Source: Cryptomeria japonica (Eukaryota > Streptophyta > Pinopsida > Cupressales > Cupressaceae). Taken from it: a stretch of DNA of 64,000 nucleotides. The position numbers and the translations under genes were made by a program. The DNA is taken from the NCBI RefSeq assembly GCF_030272615.1, contig NC_081415.1, positions 514,176,034 to 514,240,033 on the forward strand. Reading direction: 5' to 3'. Numbering within the stretch: the stretch's first letter is position 1; the number at the start of each line of letters is the position of its first letter. Under the pieces are notes generated by a model, which was not told the origin of the DNA, did not search any database, and saw only the letters and a program-made list of their open reading frames with translations. Shown here piece after piece: positions 60,930 through 64,000 of the stretch.

Positions 60930-61860
60930 CCTGATTTGAACATGCCCTTGGTCTCCTTGTTTTGTGCAATGCGACAATTGGGATTGTGACACGGCTTAAC
61001 TACCTCCCATGGATTCTTTAAGTCTGATGATTGTATCGAGCATTTATAGGTTGATCTTTTAGTGCAATGACAATCATATTTACAAAAAGTGTCACTATGA
61101 GGAAATTTTAGACATTTATGAATAGTAGAAGGGATCACTTTCATGGAAGGGAGCCAAGGGTAACCCAACTTCACACAGAATTGATCTGATGTAGGAATGA
61201 TAGAAAATGTCACATCTAAGCATTTTGTATGAACCTTAATGGGGAGAATAATAGAACCAATTGTAGAACAAGAGAAACCATTATACACCTTGACCATTAC
61301 ATGAGATTCATAACGTGTTACTTTATGTAGTTGTAAAGTATAAAGATATTTTTAGTGATCAATTTCACCATAAACATTGGATCAATGACAACCCCTCATA
61401 GCAGTTTGTATTTGATTTTCATAGTGATAAATAGCGACTCATCAAGTTCATCAATAGTCTCACTAGGATCAATGTTAATTCATAGGTCCTTAGGAGGTGT
61501 AGCTTTTTCAAGAAGATTCACAACATTATTAGATTCAATACCAATATCATTAGGAGAATATGCAACAGACTCAGATTCAACCACACTAATAGAATGGGAA
61601 GGCAAAGAATTAGTAAATATTTGGAGGTTTTGATTATGAGGAGCTATGGGTTTGTTTCCTTTTTCATTCACACTAGCTATAGATATGGTATTTTTATCAA
61701 TGAAGTCTTCAATCATACTCCATAAGTTATAAAACTTCTCAATATCATGACCAAGTTGATGGTGTTACTAGAAAAAGGCTTTAGGATCAAGATAAAATGG
61801 TAAAGGTTTGGAGGTATCAATTGGCTTGATGGGAGGAAGTTGTTACCATTTGGCATTATA
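60930..61860 (-). pseudogene. Ty3/gypsy gag-protease fragment, copy B
   Basis: On the minus strand: KPLPFYLDPKAFF, HQLGHDIEKFYNLWSMIEDF (decayed zinc-knuckle-like gag end), a linker, then MVKVYNGFSCSTIGSIILPI ... LGYPWLPSMKVIPSTIHKCL and KFPH. This is the aspartic-protease-like fold of gypsy polyproteins, matching the family form LGRPWLh...aIPST.HQ.LKFP. The protease active Asp region is not clearly seen. Two frames and a few stops. The copia LTR at 61879 was inserted into its 5' part. Confidence 0.7.
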
Positions 61861-61878
61861 ATAGACAATGGGAGATTG

Positions 61879-63366
61879 TTGGCATTTCAATAAGGATATT
61901 GAGAAGGTTGTTGATGATTATGGATATAACTGATTAAGTATGTTTACGGTCTTAATATTATTATTTTGTCATTCATGTCAAGAAATTGATTTTCTAATTC
62001 AGTATGATGTTGCCATATCTTGAGAAGTATGATTTGAAAAGTATAAAGATGTCGGCAAAAGACATAGAAAGAATATGATGAATAAGGGGATGAATAAGGT
62101 ATTCAATGGGAAACTATTACCAAGTCAGACAATGATGAGATCATGATGTTTAGATTGTTTTAACATCATACATATGTTATAAATTGTAAAGGTTAATACT
62201 ATACTATGTTACCGAGCAAAGAACCTAGTCGGTAAACCCTAAGGTTATCGCTATCGGTTAATGAAGATAGAATGTCTATCGAGTGAAGTTTAGTATTTAC
62301 CGTGTTGTAACCGAGTTGTAATTGAGATGTAGCATAATACATTAAATGGTTACATGCGTTATTTAATGAAGGAAGCTGATGAGCTAGAACTAATTAAATG
62401 ATTGGTATGTCGTGCATGAAGTTTGTTAATGAATCTATGGCAAAGGAAAATCGACATGAAGATCTACAACACAGATTGAACCGCAATACCCTAGCACAAG
62501 TTCCAAGAAATTTATGCAAGTTACAAGGTGGGGTAAAACATTTTTTAGGTCGAAGGATACATTGAACTTGGACAAGTTTGAAGATCTGATGGCTATGATT
62601 GATCATGGGAAATGGGATCAAGGAGATTAAGCAGTTAGCTAATTGTTTATAAATAGGGAACTATTGATAAACAATGCATGCGGGCAAATGTATGCACAGG
62701 GATGCTATGTAGTTATTACCGAGCACAAAAGCTTGAAGACCTGTTTGAATAATAGAGTATAGAAGCCCAATAGATGGACAAGGTTAGTTCTATGTCTAGA
62801 TTGTATTGAGCAAATAAAAATTTGCTTTAGCATTTTAGATGTGAAGTTGCAGATAGATTCTTGTTACTGTTATTTTGTGAAAGTGACATAAAATATCTTA
62901 ACTGAGTGGACTTAATAGTCTTATTTGTAAAACCTTCTAGCAAGGTGACATTTTGATTGAGTGTTTGAAATACTTTAACAATGTCACTTCTAACAAGGTG
63001 AAGATCCTAACAGATCTGAGGGAAATCCCTTAACCGGGTCACATCTAGCAATGTGTTTGTAATATTTAATAGGATTTTCTTTTAACTGAGCATACTCTAG
63101 AAGAGTATATTTCTTAGTGGGTCTGAAATCCCATAGTGGTTTTTCCCTATTTGGGTTTCCACGTTAAATCTGGTGTTATGAGGTTTATGTTGTTTATATG
63201 CTTTTGAGTTTGCATGTTTTAGCAGTTTTGGTTATTTTACTAAAGTATATGTTACCGAGTTTGAATCTGATGTTTTTATGGAAGATTAAGTTTGTATGAT
63301 TCACCCCCCCCCCTCTCATCTTGTTGGCTATTGGATCTGTACTTACATAAAGTATCAGAACTATCA
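61879..63366 (+). repeat. 5' LTR of second copia element
   Basis: Starts TGTTGGCATTTC just after gypsy sequence, contains a TATA box (tataaatag, 62648-62656), shares R/U5 strings with 60.8 kb, ends ...CTATCA, and is followed two bases later by a tRNA-Met PBS. About 1.49 kb. The end is inferred from the PBS. The preceding five bases gagat would be the target duplication, but the other end is outside the window. Confidence 0.6.
62648..62656 (+). promoter_or_regulatory. TATA box in copia LTR
   Basis: TATAAATAG, at a plausible U3-R boundary about 720 bases before the LTR end. It is the only strong TATA string in the LTR. Confidence 0.5.
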
Positions 63367-63368
63367 AT

Positions 63369-63380
63369 TGGTATTAGAGC
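63369..63380 (+). promoter_or_regulatory. Primer-binding site of second copia element
   Basis: TGGTATTAGAGC matches the usual TGGTATCAGAGC initiator tRNA-Met site with one change. Confidence 0.75.
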
Positions 63381-63430
63381 TTTTGACTCCAGAAGAAAAG
63401 TTTAAAGGTGCTTGATGCAAAGATCCAAAG

Positions 63431-64000
63431 ATGTATCAGAGGGATGCACCGAAGCTAAACAAGTCAAGTTTTTCTACATGGCAGAAAATGATGAAGCTGC
63501 ACCTATCAGGAGTTGGAGAATATGTTGTTTATTATTTGGAGAATGATTTCATCACACCGAGCACCTATCCATTGACTATGGAATAAATTAAAGCAAAGCA
63601 AGAACATATTCAAGCAATGATTGAAATAACATCTGCATTGATTGATTCAAAGTTTAATGATCTAGAAGGCTGCAATGATGCAAAGGCTATGTGGGATAAG
63701 CTCATATCAGTATATGGAGGAGATGAACATGTTCAAAGAGAAAAAGTAGATAGTCTAAGAGGACAATTTGAATGTATGAGGATGAATGAAGGTGAGAACA
63801 TAACTTAGTATAATACAAGACTAAAAATTGTCAATCAAATCAAAGAAGCAGGTGGAACTATTGAAGAAAAGGATATAACAAGTAAGTTGTTAAGAACCCT
63901 TCTACCGGCTTATGCAATCAGAGTCTCTACAATCAATGAATTGAGGTTTGTACCTAATATGCCAGTTTCTTTAGATGCTACTATTGGTAAGCTACATGCA
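63431..64000 (+). pseudogene. Copia gag, second element (runs off window)
   Basis: The frame from ATG 63431 reads LNKSSFSTWQKMMKLHLSG, ALIDSKFNDLEGCNDAKAMW and VDSLRGQFECMRMNEGENIT, with LLRTLLPAYAIRV after it. This is the copia gag fold (A..AW..L...Y....L...L..L.M.EGESI). In-frame TAA at 63584-63586 and TAG at 63806-63808 sit where Gln is expected (CAA and CAG). The element continues past the right edge. Confidence 0.8.

Noticed and set aside
61866-61880. Polypurine-tract-like gggagat before an LTR, suggesting a 3' LTR
   Set aside because: The adjoining sequence reads as gypsy coding DNA on the other strand, and a PBS and gag follow the LTR, so it is a 5' LTR and the tract is coincidental.
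1-64000. Undescribed multi-gene defence or metabolic system
   Set aside because: The recognisable genes are isolated pseudogenes and transposon relics; no co-oriented set of intact genes or shared regulatory pattern was found.

Overview
This window looks like nuclear DNA from a plant with a large, repeat-rich genome. The best guess is a gymnosperm, probably a conifer. That guess is inference: it rests on the strongly AT-rich intergenic sequence, long gaps between genes, many decayed Ty1/copia, Ty3/gypsy and LINE relics, and the style of the LTRs and the plant-mobile-domain relic. No organelle or bacterial features were seen, and no tRNA, rRNA or CRISPR array was found.

Region by region: 1-12.5 kb holds a large leucine-rich-repeat receptor kinase (3136-6331, plus strand). 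It is full length in architecture but broken by six one-base frameshifts and one stop. It is flanked by two partial copies of the same intergenic sequence (about 0.9-2.3 kb and 8.2-12.5 kb). The downstream copy is split by a 1.7 kb insertion with 14-base target-site duplications. 14.8-36 kb is a DUF247 neighbourhood: a small PPR relic, one heavily broken DUF247 copy (15123-16677), a tandem array of what look like DUF247 gene tails and 3' flanks without coding bodies (18.2-21.2 kb), and a nearly intact DUF247 gene (34055-35434) ended early by one in-frame TAA. Between the DUF247 copies lie LTR fragments and a plant-mobile-domain relic (27.5-29.65 kb, minus strand) preceded by an unusual array with a 20-base period.

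36-49 kb is mobile-element territory. It contains a gypsy integrase relic, a LINE ORF1 relic, a complete but decayed Ty1/copia element on the minus strand (39862-44843, with LTRs, PBS, PPT and a 5-bp target duplication), and a relic of another repeat-associated protein. 49-55.9 kb is AT-rich with no supportable gene. 56-64 kb holds a second copy of the dispersed repeat that the copia insertion split, a LINE endonuclease relic, two gypsy fragments, an LTR-like block, and the 5' LTR and gag of a second copia element that runs off the right edge.

No gene in the window appears clearly functional except possibly the truncated DUF247 gene. The receptor kinase is of the non-RD type associated with immune receptors, but nothing in the sequence shows that it and the DUF247 genes work together. 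I found no convincing undescribed multi-gene system. The most unusual structures are the DUF247 tail array, the 20-base-period array, the target-duplicated insertion of unknown class and the nested insertions.
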